Shown: positions 42,252 to 51,408, counted from the stretch's first letter. The stretch: DNA of 64,000 bases from Sphingomonas lacusdianchii (GCF_022664395.1 NZ_JAKRET010000015.1:47014-111013), one strand, 5' to 3'. Numbers and translations: made by a program. The notes: a model not told the origin generated them from the letters alone.

Positions 42252-43092
42252 TCGCTTGCCATTCGCGTTTGGCGTGAACGAGTTCACGACCCAGCCTTGG
42301 TCGTTCGAGCAGGATCTCCACCACTACGACGCGCTGGGCGTCGAGACGATCGAGATATGCGAGCAGAAGCTCGACGACCGGCAATGGTCCGACCAGATGG
42401 CGCGGGTCGCCGATACAGGGCTGGTGATCAGCGCCGTTCAGCCGCTCGTTCGTACGTTCGGCGCCAGCCGGATGCAGCCCGAACCAGAGGGCGTGCAGGC
42501 GCGCACCGAACGGCTGCGGCTCAGCATCGAACGGCTTGCGCCGTTCGCCCGCGACGTGCCGTTCGTCGTCAACACCGGCGCCGCCGAGAAGGGCGACATG
42601 CAGGCCATGGTCGACACGACGATCGACCGGCTGCGCGCGCTGGCACCATACGCGGCGGATCACGGCGTACGGTTGGCGCTTGAGCCGCTGAACGCCACGT
42701 CGATGAACATCGAAACGGCAATTTGGACGCTGGCGCAAGCGAACGACATCGTCGACGCGGTCGCAATGCCGAATGTCGGCATCTGCCTCGACCTCTGGAA
42801 CGTGTGGCAGAACGCCGACGTGGAAGCGGAGATCGTACGTGCCGGAAGCCGCATCTTCGTCCTTCAGGTCAGCGATTGGCGAACGCCGCGATCCTCGGGA
42901 GACCGGCTTGTTCCCGGAGACGGCGCGATCCCCATCGGGCCGTTGCTGCGGGCGGTCTACGCTGCCGGATACCGCGGTACCTGCACGGTGGAGATCTTTT
43001 CTCAGGACGTGGCGGACTCGCTTTACCGGACCGACCTCCAGGACGTGATCGGCCGATCGCGCAGCGGGCTCGAACACGCCTGGACAGCCTGA
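42244..43092 (+). CDS. Sugar phosphate isomerase/epimerase (xylose-isomerase-like TIM barrel)
   Basis: 282 residues. Start LPFAFGVNEFTTQPWSFEQDL and barrel motifs LALEPLNAT (metal Glu), GICLDLWNVW, VLQVSDWRTP, and GTCTVEIFS match the AP-endonuclease-2/IolE-like barrel with four metal ligands. Likely a ketose or inosose isomerase/epimerase. Overlaps the preceding gene by 8 bases, so translation is coupled. Confidence 0.88.
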   Translation: MTDRLPFAFGVNEFTTQPWSFEQDLHHYDALGVETIEICEQKLDDRQWSDQMARVADTGLVISAVQPLVRTFGASRMQPEPEGVQARTERLRLSIERLAPFARDVPFVVNTGAAEKGDMQAMVDTTIDRLRALAPYAADHGVRLALEPLNATSMNIETAIWTLAQANDIVDAVAMPNVGICLDLWNVWQNADVEAEIVRAGSRIFVLQVSDWRTPRSSGDRLVPGDGAIPIGPLLRAVYAAGYRGTCTVEIFSQDVADSLYRTDLQDVIGRSRSGLEHAWTA

Positions 43093-43138
43093 CCCGCACG
43101 GCAATTCCCGAAATTAGTGATCAAAATGGAGAAGCATC

Positions 43139-44296
43139 ATGAGCATCCTTTCCGCCCTCGGCGTCGAGTCCGAGAAGAAGGTGCGTTACGGCATCGTTGC
43201 CCTAGGTGACATCGCGCAGGAAGCGATGCTGCCCGGCGTCAAGCACACCGGCAACTCCGAAATAACGGCACTCGTCACCGACGACCCGGAAAAGGCGCGC
43301 CGTGTCGGTGAGCAGTACGGGGTGGCCGACCACTACGCGTCCGACCGGTTCAGCGAGATGCTTGCCTCCGGCAAGGTGGATGCAATCTACCTCGCCATGC
43401 CCAACTGGCGTCACGCGGAGTTCGCCGTGCCTGCTCTCAAGGCCGGCATTCACGTGCTGGTCGAGAAGCCGATGGAGATTTCCGCCGCCAAGGCGCAGGA
43501 AATGCTGGACGCACAGAGGGGCTCGTCCGCCAAGCTGATGGTCGCCTATCGGCTGCACTTCGAGCCGGCGACGCTGAACACGATTGAGCGCGTCCGGCGC
43601 GGCGACTTCGGCCAGGTCACCCTGTTCACGGCCACCTTCGGGCAGATGGTGTCGCCCGACAACCACCGAGCCAAGAACGGCGACAAGGCGGGGCCGGTGC
43701 TCGACATGGGGCCATATCCGGTCAACGCCGCGCGTTATATTTTCGGCGCGGAGCCGACCGAGGTGGTTTCCGCCACCGGAAGTCGCCACCCGGAAGCGGG
43801 GCTCGGCGACTTCGACGACACCGTCGCGGTTACCTTGCGCTTCCCGGAAGGTCGTCTCGCCCAGTTCGTCATCTCCTATTACGCCAACCCGCTCGACACC
43901 TATTTCGTCGTCGGCACCAAGGGGAGCGTGCAGCTCAATCCGGGGTTCATGTATGGTGGATCGTTGGAGCAGATGCTCACGATCGGCGAAAAGAAGAGCA
44001 CGGAAAGCTTCAAGAACACCGACCACTTCGGCGGTGAAATGAAGTATTTTTCGGATTGCATCCTCAACGACCGCGATCCCGAGCCGGATGGTGAGGAAGG
44101 ATTTGCCGACCTGCGCGTGCTGGACGGCATCTTTCGCGCATTGGAGACCGGTCAGCCGCAAAAGCTGGAGCCGTTCACCCGCACGAAGCGCATCGACACG
44201 GAGGATCAGGAGGAAAAGTTGGCAGCGCAGCGTTCTCCCGAACTCGTGAACACGTCCAGCCCTGCCAAGGGCAAGGACAAGGTCCCGAAGAACTAG
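43139..44296 (+). CDS. Gfo/Idh/MocA-family oxidoreductase (GFOR-like)
   Basis: 385 residues. Rossmann start YGIVALGDIAQ (about 17-27), the EKP motif at 109-111 and GPVLDMGPYPVNAARYIFG. The general pattern is like Zymomonas glucose-fructose oxidoreductase, but no signal peptide is present, so it is cytosolic. The C-terminal 40 residues are polar and low-complexity. With the isomerase and SDR it probably oxidises and reduces a sugar or inositol derivative. Confidence 0.9.
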   Translation: MSILSALGVESEKKVRYGIVALGDIAQEAMLPGVKHTGNSEITALVTDDPEKARRVGEQYGVADHYASDRFSEMLASGKVDAIYLAMPNWRHAEFAVPALKAGIHVLVEKPMEISAAKAQEMLDAQRGSSAKLMVAYRLHFEPATLNTIERVRRGDFGQVTLFTATFGQMVSPDNHRAKNGDKAGPVLDMGPYPVNAARYIFGAEPTEVVSATGSRHPEAGLGDFDDTVAVTLRFPEGRLAQFVISYYANPLDTYFVVGTKGSVQLNPGFMYGGSLEQMLTIGEKKSTESFKNTDHFGGEMKYFSDCILNDRDPEPDGEEGFADLRVLDGIFRALETGQPQKLEPFTRTKRIDTEDQEEKLAAQRSPELVNTSSPAKGKDKVPKN

Positions 44297-44335
44297 CCGC
44301 TGAGTGTAGCCACGGCTTGCATGAAGATGAGTGTT

Positions 44336-44364
44336 CGACGCCGGGTGCCTGTCACCCGGCGTCG
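44336..44364 (+). terminator. 12-bp perfect stem-loop after the Gfo/Idh gene
   Basis: Arms 44336-44347 and 44353-44364 (CGACGCCGGGTG and its complement) enclose a 5-base loop. It lies between the Gfo/Idh stop and the HAD start. There is no T-run behind it, so it is either a weak terminator or an mRNA processing/stability element. Confidence 0.6.
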
Positions 44365-44380
44365 CAACGGATGCCGCTAA

Positions 44381-45283
44381 ATGAAGCAAGCAACGATCCC
44401 GACGCCGCTCGACGCAGTGGTGTTCGACATGGACGGCACGCTGCTCGACACCGAGCGCCTTCACCATGAGGCGATGGGAGCGGCGGCGGTGGCACTAGGC
44501 TATCGCATCGACCCGGCGCTCTTCGCGGCAATGGTCGGCGTTCACCGCGAACTCAATCAGGCCATGCTGGTCCAGCAGCTCGGTCCCGAGTTCCCGGTCG
44601 AGGCTTTCTACGCCGACGCGGATGCCCGTTTCGCCGTCGCGGCATCCACTGGGATACGGTACCGTCCCGGCGTTCGGCATCTGCTGGATCAGCTCGCTGC
44701 CGACGGCATTCGCTGCGCCGTCGCGACCTCAACGGAAAGCCCGCGCGCGGAGGAGCGGCTGGCGAGTACCGGGCTGCTCGGCTATTTCGAAGCGGTGGTG
44801 ACGCGCAGCGACGTCGCGCATCCCAAGCCAGCACCAGACCCGTACCTGCTGGCTGCGAAGCGGCTCGGCGTTCGCCCGGAGCACTGCCTCGCAGTCGAAG
44901 ACTCGCTCAACGGCATTCGTGCAGCCGCGGCGGCCGGTATGGCCACGGTCATGGTCCCTGACCTGATACCGCCCGACTGGGAAACCGGCCGGTTGACGAT
45001 CGCCACGCTCGAGAGTCTGGCTGAGCTCGAGGACATGCTTCCGCAGCGGACACGGCCAGGTGGTCGCGGGATCGGCACGGTGATTGCGCTGCTGCTTGCG
45101 CTGTGCACCCTCGTGCTGCTCGTCATGTCGCCGGCGGCGTTCGCTCAGGATGTGCCTGACACTGCGGCGAACAGCACCGCCGCCGCGACGCCGCGTGATC
45201 CCTATGGTCGCGAGACGCCGCGTGGGCTCGCCGACGGTCCGGTCGCCGCCCTCGCGGGCCAGGGATCACGAGCGGGCAAGTGA
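44381..45283 (+). CDS. HAD hydrolase (beta-phosphoglucomutase-like) fused to a stray channel N-terminus
   Basis: 300 residues. Residues 1-225 are a complete HAD phosphatase/phosphomutase: FDMDGTLLDTE (Asp16, Asp18), the Thr/Ser motif ATSTES, KPAPDPYLLA, and VEDSLNGIRAA. From about residue 228 the protein changes into a hydrophobic signal-like segment (IGTVIALLLALCTLVLLV), then DPYGRETPRGLADG. To my eye this tail is the N-terminus of a mechanosensitive-channel-like protein, and it stops after a frameshift. The natural HAD end was probably lost in a deletion fusion. The HAD part may still be active but membrane-tethered. Confidence 0.85.
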   Translation: MKQATIPTPLDAVVFDMDGTLLDTERLHHEAMGAAAVALGYRIDPALFAAMVGVHRELNQAMLVQQLGPEFPVEAFYADADARFAVAASTGIRYRPGVRHLLDQLAADGIRCAVATSTESPRAEERLASTGLLGYFEAVVTRSDVAHPKPAPDPYLLAAKRLGVRPEHCLAVEDSLNGIRAAAAAGMATVMVPDLIPPDWETGRLTIATLESLAELEDMLPQRTRPGGRGIGTVIALLLALCTLVLLVMSPAAFAQDVPDTAANSTAAATPRDPYGRETPRGLADGPVAALAGQGSRAGK

Positions 45284-45341
45284 GTATTTCGATCTGTCCG
45301 GGGTAGCCAGGAGCAGGCGCACAGAACAGGGCGCCACCTAA
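45060..45341 (+). pseudogene. Remnant of a mechanosensitive-channel-like gene, frameshifted
   Basis: The first part is in frame with the HAD gene (signal-like helix, then DPYGRETPRGLADG). Around 45250-45262 the coherent sequence moves to the next frame and reads RDHERASEYFDLSGVARS, then stops at 45339-45341. The combined pattern (signal, DPYGRETPRG, RD.ERA..YFDLSG) is what I recall from the start of alphaproteobacterial MscS-family proteins. No channel domain follows, so only the 5' end survives. Confidence 0.6.
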
Positions 45342-45562
45342 AGGAAGGCCGGGCGCCTTCCCGTAACACCATCGTTTGCGGGACAGCCGGCGGCAGCTAT
45401 CCGCTTCCGGCCTCCCGATAGCTGCCGGTCGGAAAAGTCCCCCGTTTCAGCCCCGGCGTTATTCATGAACCAACGACCGCTTCTGAGGTCGCGACCGAGG
45501 CAGATGGACGGCGAGGATTGGCCTTGAGCGGAAGGGCCATTTTTATGTCCGTACGCCCTAGC
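45342..45562. other. Intergenic palindromes
   Basis: Two strong inverted repeats: GGAAGGC/GCCTTCC with a 5-base loop at 45343-45361, and GGCAGCTATC/GATAGCTGCC at 45392-45401 and 45417-45426 with a 15-base loop. Either could end transcription from the sugar series. They could also mark an old recombination or insertion boundary between the cargo and the plasmid backbone. No gene seen. Confidence 0.5.
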
Positions 45563-45835
45563 TTAGCTCCAGCGGAGCGTCGCCGCGAACCACCCGACGA
45601 TGAAGAGCGTCACCGGCGTGGAGAGCAGGTAGAGCTTTTGCCAGCGCCACCACACCTTCGGCAGGAAAAGAGCGGCTCCACGCACCGTCCGCACGTCGTT
45701 CCAGACGCGGTCACGCCATAAACCATGGATAGTAACACTTACGGACAAGCACATTGCTATGCCACAACATAGCCCCGCCGCGAGGTAGATGGCGATCCAG
45801 TTCGCGATCTCGATGGGCGTAAACTGGGACACCAT
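45563..45835 (-). CDS. Small two-span membrane protein, unknown
   Basis: 90 residues from ATG 45833-45835. Helices at about 10-34 (IANWIAIYLAAGLCCGIAMCL) and 68-85 (LLSTPVTLFIVGWFAATL), with basic, Trp-rich residues between (GLWRDRVWNDVRTVRG). It is the only minus-strand gene between the cargo and the plasmid block. No family recognised. Confidence 0.6.
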   Translation of the reverse strand: MVSQFTPIEIANWIAIYLAAGLCCGIAMCLSVSVTIHGLWRDRVWNDVRTVRGAALFLPKVWWRWQKLYLLSTPVTLFIVGWFAATLRWS

Positions 45836-45953
45836 CACCTCACGTCAGTGCGCGTTCGACAAAACAAGCCGGATTGGACCGTTGTTCCGGCACCCCTCTA
45901 ACTCAGGTTTTTTATCACACGGTAAACGACGAGAAGCGCCGCCGGTTGAGCAT

Positions 45954-45994
45954 GGAGTGGAGAGGGAAGGGTGAGGAAGGCCGAGAGATTGGCC
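45954..45994 (+). promoter_or_regulatory. G/A-tract + stem-loop leader element, copy 1
   Basis: A G/A-rich run (45954-45980, one T or two) is followed by GGCC...GGCC with an 8-base loop (45979-45994). It stands about 60 bases before the small gene at 46053. Similar elements recur seven more times to the right. Confidence 0.55.
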
Positions 45995-46052
45995 GCAGCC
46001 CTTCAGCCCGAGGATGCCGACCAGGTGTCCGCCAGCACTAGGTAACCTCGCC

Positions 46053-46277
46053 ATGGAACGCTTCCTTCTGTTTATCAGGGACACCGCGGCCGCCGACGAC
46101 GTCGCAGATATTCATCCTGACGAGTCATCCGCGCGCAAGGCCCTTGCTGCCTATGTCCGTCGCCGGACACGCGAACAGGGGCGGCCCATGCCGATCAACG
46201 ACGACGTGGCGATCGCATCCTACTTCGAAGCAGACGGGGCGCTTTACGCAATCGCCCGCATCTCACCCGCGCGCTGA
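46053..46277 (+). CDS. 74-residue unknown plasmid protein
   Basis: ATG 46053. Sequence MERFLLFIRDTAAADDVADI, then an all-helical middle and ISPAR end. It sits 12 bases before the Toprim gene, so both are likely in one operon. No motif recognised. Confidence 0.65.
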   Translation: MERFLLFIRDTAAADDVADIHPDESSARKALAAYVRRRTREQGRPMPINDDVAIASYFEADGALYAIARISPAR

Positions 46278-46289
46278 GGGAGACGCCCG

Positions 46290-47147
46290 ATGGCCCTCGT
46301 CGCCCGAAAACCCTCCCAGCAGCTGGTCAACCTTGTGGGGACACTCGGCGGGAAATGGACCGGCAATACCGCCATGTGCCGTTGCCCAGCCCACACGGAC
46401 ACGACGCCCAGCCTCTCGCTCCGGCAAGGCGACAGCGGGCTCCTAGTGACGTGCTTCGCCGGATGCGATCCGGTGGATGTGCTGCGCGAACTCGACCGGA
46501 TCGCCGTCACCAGGCACTACGACCCGCCGGCGGATAAGCCGAGGTCGGGCACGGCCAATATCGAGCGCCTCTGGAACGAGGCTCGCTCTGTGCCGGGTAC
46601 ATTGGGCGAGCGCTACTTGGCTTCGCGCTTCCTCGTGCCGATCCCGAACGACGTCCGGTTCCATCCGCGCTGCCCTCTGGGACCCAAGCCCAAGACGGTG
46701 TTCAAGCCGGCCCTTCTGGTCGCCATCAGGGAAGCGCAGAGACTTGTCGCTCTGCAGCGGATCTTCCTCGACCCCGAGACGGGCTGGTACACCGAGAAGG
46801 CAACGCTAGGGGTAATGGGCTCCGGAGCCTGGCGCGGGGGCGGGCTGGCCCCGACCATCGGCCTCGCAGAGGGGTTTGAAACCGCTCGCGCGTGGTCGGT
46901 CCTGAACAATCTACCCTGCTGGGCAACGCTAGGCTCTCGCCGGCTCGATCTCGTGACGATCCCTGATAGCGTCACGAGGCTGATCCTTGCCGGCGATCCT
47001 GATCTGGCAGGACACCGTGCGGTCAACCGCGCGACGGCACGCTACGCAGCCCCGAACCGCGTGATCCTACCCGACATCCCGAAGGGGCGCGGCGATTGGG
47101 CCAAGGTGCTCGAACTGCAGGAGAGAGGAGGGGGGAGGAAGGGGTGA
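46290..47147 (+). CDS. Toprim-domain, primase-like protein
   Basis: 285 residues. A CHC2-like zinc finger at the N-terminus (Cys30, Cys32, His35, Cys55, Cys59) is followed by a Toprim domain with GLAEGFETARA (metal Glu) and LILAGDPDLAGHRA (Asp-x-Asp). This pattern is known from plasmid and phage primases and from antirestriction/helicase operons. It lacks a helicase domain of its own; the large helicase gene follows. The last codons fall in a G/A tract that also belongs to the leader of the next gene. Confidence 0.88.
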   Translation: MALVARKPSQQLVNLVGTLGGKWTGNTAMCRCPAHTDTTPSLSLRQGDSGLLVTCFAGCDPVDVLRELDRIAVTRHYDPPADKPRSGTANIERLWNEARSVPGTLGERYLASRFLVPIPNDVRFHPRCPLGPKPKTVFKPALLVAIREAQRLVALQRIFLDPETGWYTEKATLGVMGSGAWRGGGLAPTIGLAEGFETARAWSVLNNLPCWATLGSRRLDLVTIPDSVTRLILAGDPDLAGHRAVNRATARYAAPNRVILPDIPKGRGDWAKVLELQERGGGRKG

Positions 47148-47163
47148 GCTGCCGGAATGGCAG
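47120..47163 (+). promoter_or_regulatory. G/A-tract + stem-loop leader element, copy 2
   Basis: G/A-only run 47120-47144 followed by CTGCC-GGAAT-GGCAG (47149-47163, perfect 5-bp stem). Located 22 bases before the start at 47185. The tract overlaps the 3' end of the Toprim gene. Confidence 0.65.
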
Positions 47164-47184
47164 TTAACCCAAGGAGACCTCCCG

Positions 47185-50100
47185 ATGCGCGATCTGCTCG
47201 ATATTCCGGCCGTCACCGACCGGGACGCCGCCCGTACCATCGCAACTCTGCTCGCGGGTTCGGCGCCGATCGCGCGACGTGATCTCAATGCCGCCATGAC
47301 CGAGGCTTTTGGGGGCTCCGACGCCGACGGGCGCTGGACCCAGCGCGACAGCTTTGAGATGCTGGAACACGCCCTGGCCATGCACCTGGTCGCGAGGCCT
47401 TACGAATTGGACGGCTTCGCTTCGGTTCGGGCGGCCAGCGCGATTATGGAGCGCCTCCCGACCCAGACGGTCCGCAGCGAGGAGCAGATCGACCTCCAGC
47501 AATTCTCGACCCCCGTCGACATCGCGGCGATTGCTATCCTGATGGCCGCTATCGCCCCCGAGGACATCGTTCTTGAACCCAGCGCCGGCAATGGCCTTCT
47601 GATCGCCCAGGCGCCGACGTGCGCGGCGCTGCAGCTCAACGAGCTCGACCCCAAGCGCCGGGAGCGACTTGCCGGCATCTTCGCCAATGCCACGGTCACC
47701 GGATGCGACGGCGCGGGACTGGTCAGCCACCACGCCAGCCTTCCTCGGCCCAGCGTCGTCGTGATGAACCCGCCGTTCTCACGGAGCGTCGGGCGGGGTG
47801 CGGATGACCTCGCGGCGATCCGACACCTTCAGTCGGCAATCCGGCGCGTTCGCAAGGGGGGCCGCATCGTGGCAATCATGCCCGATTGGTTCGCGCCGAG
47901 CGCCCGCGTCCGCGCCGCCTATGAAGCCGTGCTGACCGGCTGCACCGTCAAGACATCTCTTCGGCTAGAGCACTGCTACCGCAAACACGGCACCAACATA
48001 GCAGTACGGCTCTTTGTAATCGATAAGTGCCCCGGCGACACGGCACCGGTCATCATCCAGCGAGCGTCCGTCGCAGACTTCCTCGACGTCCTCGAGGTGC
48101 CGGCCCGCAGCGCGCTCGCGCCCGAGGTTGCCGCTCCGACATCGCCGGTGCCACGGACCGGCGCGTCGCTATTCGGCGCAGCGCGCGCGACTAAGGCGCC
48201 TACCCCCCGCCCGTTCCATGCGCCGGTGCGCAATAACGTCCTGCCCGTCGGCTATGCGGGCCTCGCGCAGCCGGCGCCGCTCGCGGAACAGGTTGGCGTC
48301 TATCTGCCCTACCGCCCGAGCCGGATAATCTTCGACACCGCGGGCGAGCACCCAACGGCACTGGTCGAATCCGTTGCGATGGGCTCCATCCCGGCCCCGA
48401 TCCCGGCGCACATTCCGCACCTGCCCGAACGTACCGTCGCCGAGCGGATGCTGTCCTCCTCGCAGCTCGAGACGGTCGTCTATGCCGGGCACGCCTGGTC
48501 GCAGATGCTCCCCGGCACGTTCAAGCCTGCCAAAGAGGGTGTCGGTCTCACGATCGATCCCGAGGGCCGCGCATATCGGAAAGGCTTCTTTCTTGGTGAC
48601 GGCACGGGCGCCGGCAAGGGCCGGCAGGTAGCCGCCTGTATTCTGGACAACTGGCTCCAAGGGCGCCGTCGTCACATCTGGGTGAGCAAGAACGAGCCGC
48701 TGCTGGAAGACGCTCGCCGTGACTGGACGGCCTTGGGCGGCCTGTCGGCCGACGTTCAGCCCCTGTCGAACTGGAAGATCGACCAGCCCATCAGGCTGGA
48801 CGAGGGTGTTCTGTTCGTTACCTACCCGACCCTTCGATCCGCGCGCTCCGATAGCACACGGCTGCAGCAGATCATCGACTGGGCAGGCGATGATTTCGAC
48901 GGAGTCATCGCCTTTGACGAGGCCCATGAGATGGGCGGGGTCGCCGGCGGTGAAGGTGCCATGGGCGCCAAGGAGGGATCGCAGCAGGGCATCTGTGGCG
49001 TGCTGCTCCAGAACAATCTTCCCGGCGCGCGGGTCCTCTATGCCTCCGCGACGGGCGCCTCTGACGTGAACAACCTCGCCTACGCGGTTCGGCTCGGCCT
49101 ATGGGGACCGGAGACCGCCTTTGCAGGTCGTGAAGCCTTCATTTCCGAGATCCGGAAGGGCGGCATTGCGGCAATGGAACTCGTTGCACGAGACCTGAAG
49201 GCGCTCGGCCTCTATACCTCCCGCGCCCTCAGCTTCGCCGGCGTCGAATACGAGATCCTCCGCCATGGGCTGACCCCCGTTCAAATCGAGATCTACGACA
49301 CCTATGCCGATGCCTGGGCCGTCATTCACCAGAACATGGAAGCCGCCCTTGAGCTGACCGGGGTGGTGGACGCGCTGGAGAACACGACGCTGAACAGCGG
49401 CGCGAAGGCGTCCGCGCGCTCGCGGCTTGAGTCCACGAAGCAGCGCTTCTTCGGGCAAGTGCTTCTTGCCATGAAGCTGCCTTCGGTGATCGCCGCGGTC
49501 GAGCAGCATTTGAAGAACGGCCAATCCGTCGTGCTGCAGCTCGTCACGACCGCCGAGGCCATTCTCGATCGCCGGCTCTCACAGATGTCCGCCGAGGAGC
49601 GTGCGGATCCCGAGATCGACCTCTCGCCCACCGAGTACGTCGTGGACTACCTGATGCGCGCGTTCCCGACCCGGCAGATGCAGGTCTTCACCGACGACAC
49701 GGGTACGCCCCGGTCAGTCCCGATGAGCGACGAACACGGGCATCCGGTTCACAATCCCGACGCGCTTGCGGCACGCGACCAGCTGATCGAGCAGCTTTGC
49801 GCGCTGCCGCCCGTTAAATCGGCCCTCGATGCGGTGATCGAGCATTTCGGAACCGATCAGGTCGCCGAGGTGACGGGTCGCTCCAAACGGCTCGTGTCGA
49901 CCTCGGACGGGCGCCAGAAGGTCGAGTCCCGTTCCGCCAGCACCAATCAGGCGGAATCCGCCGCATTCATGGCGGGGGCCAAGCGGATCCTCATCTTTTC
50001 CGATGCCGGCGGGACAGGTCGGTCCTACCACGCCAGTCTCGACGTCGCGAACCAGCAGCAGAGGGTCCATTTCCTGCTTGAGCCGGGTTGGCGGGCTGAT

Positions 50101-51408
50101 CGCGCGATCCAGGGCCTGGGCCGCACCCATCGTACCCATCAGGCGTCGACGCCGCTGTTCAGGCCGGTGACGACAGACTGCAAGGGCGAGTTGCGCTTCA
50201 CGTCGACCATCGCGCGCCGTCTCGACAGCCTCGGCGCCCTGACGCGCGGGCAGAGACAGACCGGGGGGCAGAACCTGTTCGACCCTGCCGACAATCTGGA
50301 AAGCGAGTACGCGAAGGATGCGCTCGTCACCTGGTTTCACCTGCTCGATAACGGCAAGCTGACCAGCACGAACCTCGACGACTTCTGCTCTCGCACCGGC
50401 CTTGAACTCCATGACAACGATGGGGTCTTGAAGGAGGAGCTGCCGCCGATCCAGCGATGGCTCAATCGCCTGCTCGCGCTGCCGATCGCGCTGCAGAACA
50501 AGATCTTCGACGAGTTTCTCGCCCTGGTCGAAACCCGGGTAGCAGCGGCGCGTGAGGCCGGGACGCTCGACGTCGGGGTCGAGACCATCACGGCGGATAT
50601 GGCACGCGTGATCGAGGATACCTTGCTCCGCACCGATCCCAACTCGGGGGCGACGTCGCACCTCCTCACCATCGAGATCGCGCGCAAGAAGACGCCCATC
50701 TCGCTCGACCGCATCATGGAGCTCGCCAGGTGGCAGGACGATGTGGCGTTCGTCCACAATGCACGTTCGGGTCGCGTTGCTCTGCAGACCCGCGCCCGGT
50801 CCTGGATGAGCGAGGACGGAGAGCCGATCGCGCGCATCGAACTGCAGCGGCCGTGCCGGCGCGAGTACCTACGCGAGGCCGATCTTCTCGAAAGCGCTTG
50901 GGATGTCATCGATCGCGCAGCCTTCGAGGAGAAATGGGCGGCCGAGGTCGCCGAGGCGGCCACGCAGGTCGAGACCGAGACCATTCGCCTCGCGACAGGA
51001 TTGCTCCTGCCGATCTGGTCGGCACTGCCTTCCGATCATCTGGCGGTGAACCGGATCGTGGACAAGGACGGCAACAGCTGGCTCGGGCGCCTCGTCTTCG
51101 ATCAGCACGTCGTCCAACTCTATACCAAGCTTGGGATCGCCAAGACGGAGGACATGCCCGTTGAGGCGATTGCCAGGTCGGTTCTCTCGGGGCGGAGCGT
51201 CGAGGTCGCTCGCCCGTTCGCGATGACCCTGAAGCGGTCCGTGGTGAACGGCAACCCACGGGTGGAAATCGTCGACGCCCCGGCGTCGCAGCTGCCGTGG
51301 TTGAAGTCGCTCGGCTGCTTCACCGAAATCATCGCCTACCGCACGCGCGTCTTTGTCCCCGCCTCAGATGCGGAATCGGTCCTCGGCAAGGTCCTGGCCG
51401 CCGCCTGA
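47185..51408 (+). CDS. Strawberry-notch-type helicase with N-terminal DNA methyltransferase domain
   Basis: 1407 residues. The N-terminal part has an adenine-methyltransferase layout: LEPSAGNGLLIAQ (SAM motif, about 130) and VVMNPPFS (catalytic NPPF, about 193). A superfamily-2 ATPase follows, with GDGTGAGKGR (Walker A, about 471) and DEAHEM (Walker B, about 577). The C-terminal helicase lobe has FSDAGGTGRSYHA, then LGRTHRTHQ, the strawberry-notch signature. The domain order resembles P1 DarB-like antirestriction proteins. It could methylate or remodel incoming DNA, although activity is not shown. It appears intact. Confidence 0.9.
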   Translation: MRDLLDIPAVTDRDAARTIATLLAGSAPIARRDLNAAMTEAFGGSDADGRWTQRDSFEMLEHALAMHLVARPYELDGFASVRAASAIMERLPTQTVRSEEQIDLQQFSTPVDIAAIAILMAAIAPEDIVLEPSAGNGLLIAQAPTCAALQLNELDPKRRERLAGIFANATVTGCDGAGLVSHHASLPRPSVVVMNPPFSRSVGRGADDLAAIRHLQSAIRRVRKGGRIVAIMPDWFAPSARVRAAYEAVLTGCTVKTSLRLEHCYRKHGTNIAVRLFVIDKCPGDTAPVIIQRASVADFLDVLEVPARSALAPEVAAPTSPVPRTGASLFGAARATKAPTPRPFHAPVRNNVLPVGYAGLAQPAPLAEQVGVYLPYRPSRIIFDTAGEHPTALVESVAMGSIPAPIPAHIPHLPERTVAERMLSSSQLETVVYAGHAWSQMLPGTFKPAKEGVGLTIDPEGRAYRKGFFLGDGTGAGKGRQVAACILDNWLQGRRRHIWVSKNEPLLEDARRDWTALGGLSADVQPLSNWKIDQPIRLDEGVLFVTYPTLRSARSDSTRLQQIIDWAGDDFDGVIAFDEAHEMGGVAGGEGAMGAKEGSQQGICGVLLQNNLPGARVLYASATGASDVNNLAYAVRLGLWGPETAFAGREAFISEIRKGGIAAMELVARDLKALGLYTSRALSFAGVEYEILRHGLTPVQIEIYDTYADAWAVIHQNMEAALELTGVVDALENTTLNSGAKASARSRLESTKQRFFGQVLLAMKLPSVIAAVEQHLKNGQSVVLQLVTTAEAILDRRLSQMSAEERADPEIDLSPTEYVVDYLMRAFPTRQMQVFTDDTGTPRSVPMSDEHGHPVHNPDALAARDQLIEQLCALPPVKSALDAVIEHFGTDQVAEVTGRSKRLVSTSDGRQKVESRSASTNQAESAAFMAGAKRILIFSDAGGTGRSYHASLDVANQQQRVHFLLEPGWRADRAIQGLGRTHRTHQASTPLFRPVTTDCKGELRFTSTIARRLDSLGALTRGQRQTGGQNLFDPADNLESEYAKDALVTWFHLLDNGKLTSTNLDDFCSRTGLELHDNDGVLKEELPPIQRWLNRLLALPIALQNKIFDEFLALVETRVAAAREAGTLDVGVETITADMARVIEDTLLRTDPNSGATSHLLTIEIARKKTPISLDRIMELARWQDDVAFVHNARSGRVALQTRARSWMSEDGEPIARIELQRPCRREYLREADLLESAWDVIDRAAFEEKWAAEVAEAATQVETETIRLATGLLLPIWSALPSDHLAVNRIVDKDGNSWLGRLVFDQHVVQLYTKLGIAKTEDMPVEAIARSVLSGRSVEVARPFAMTLKRSVVNGNPRVEIVDAPASQLPWLKSLGCFTEIIAYRTRVFVPASDAESVLGKVLAAA

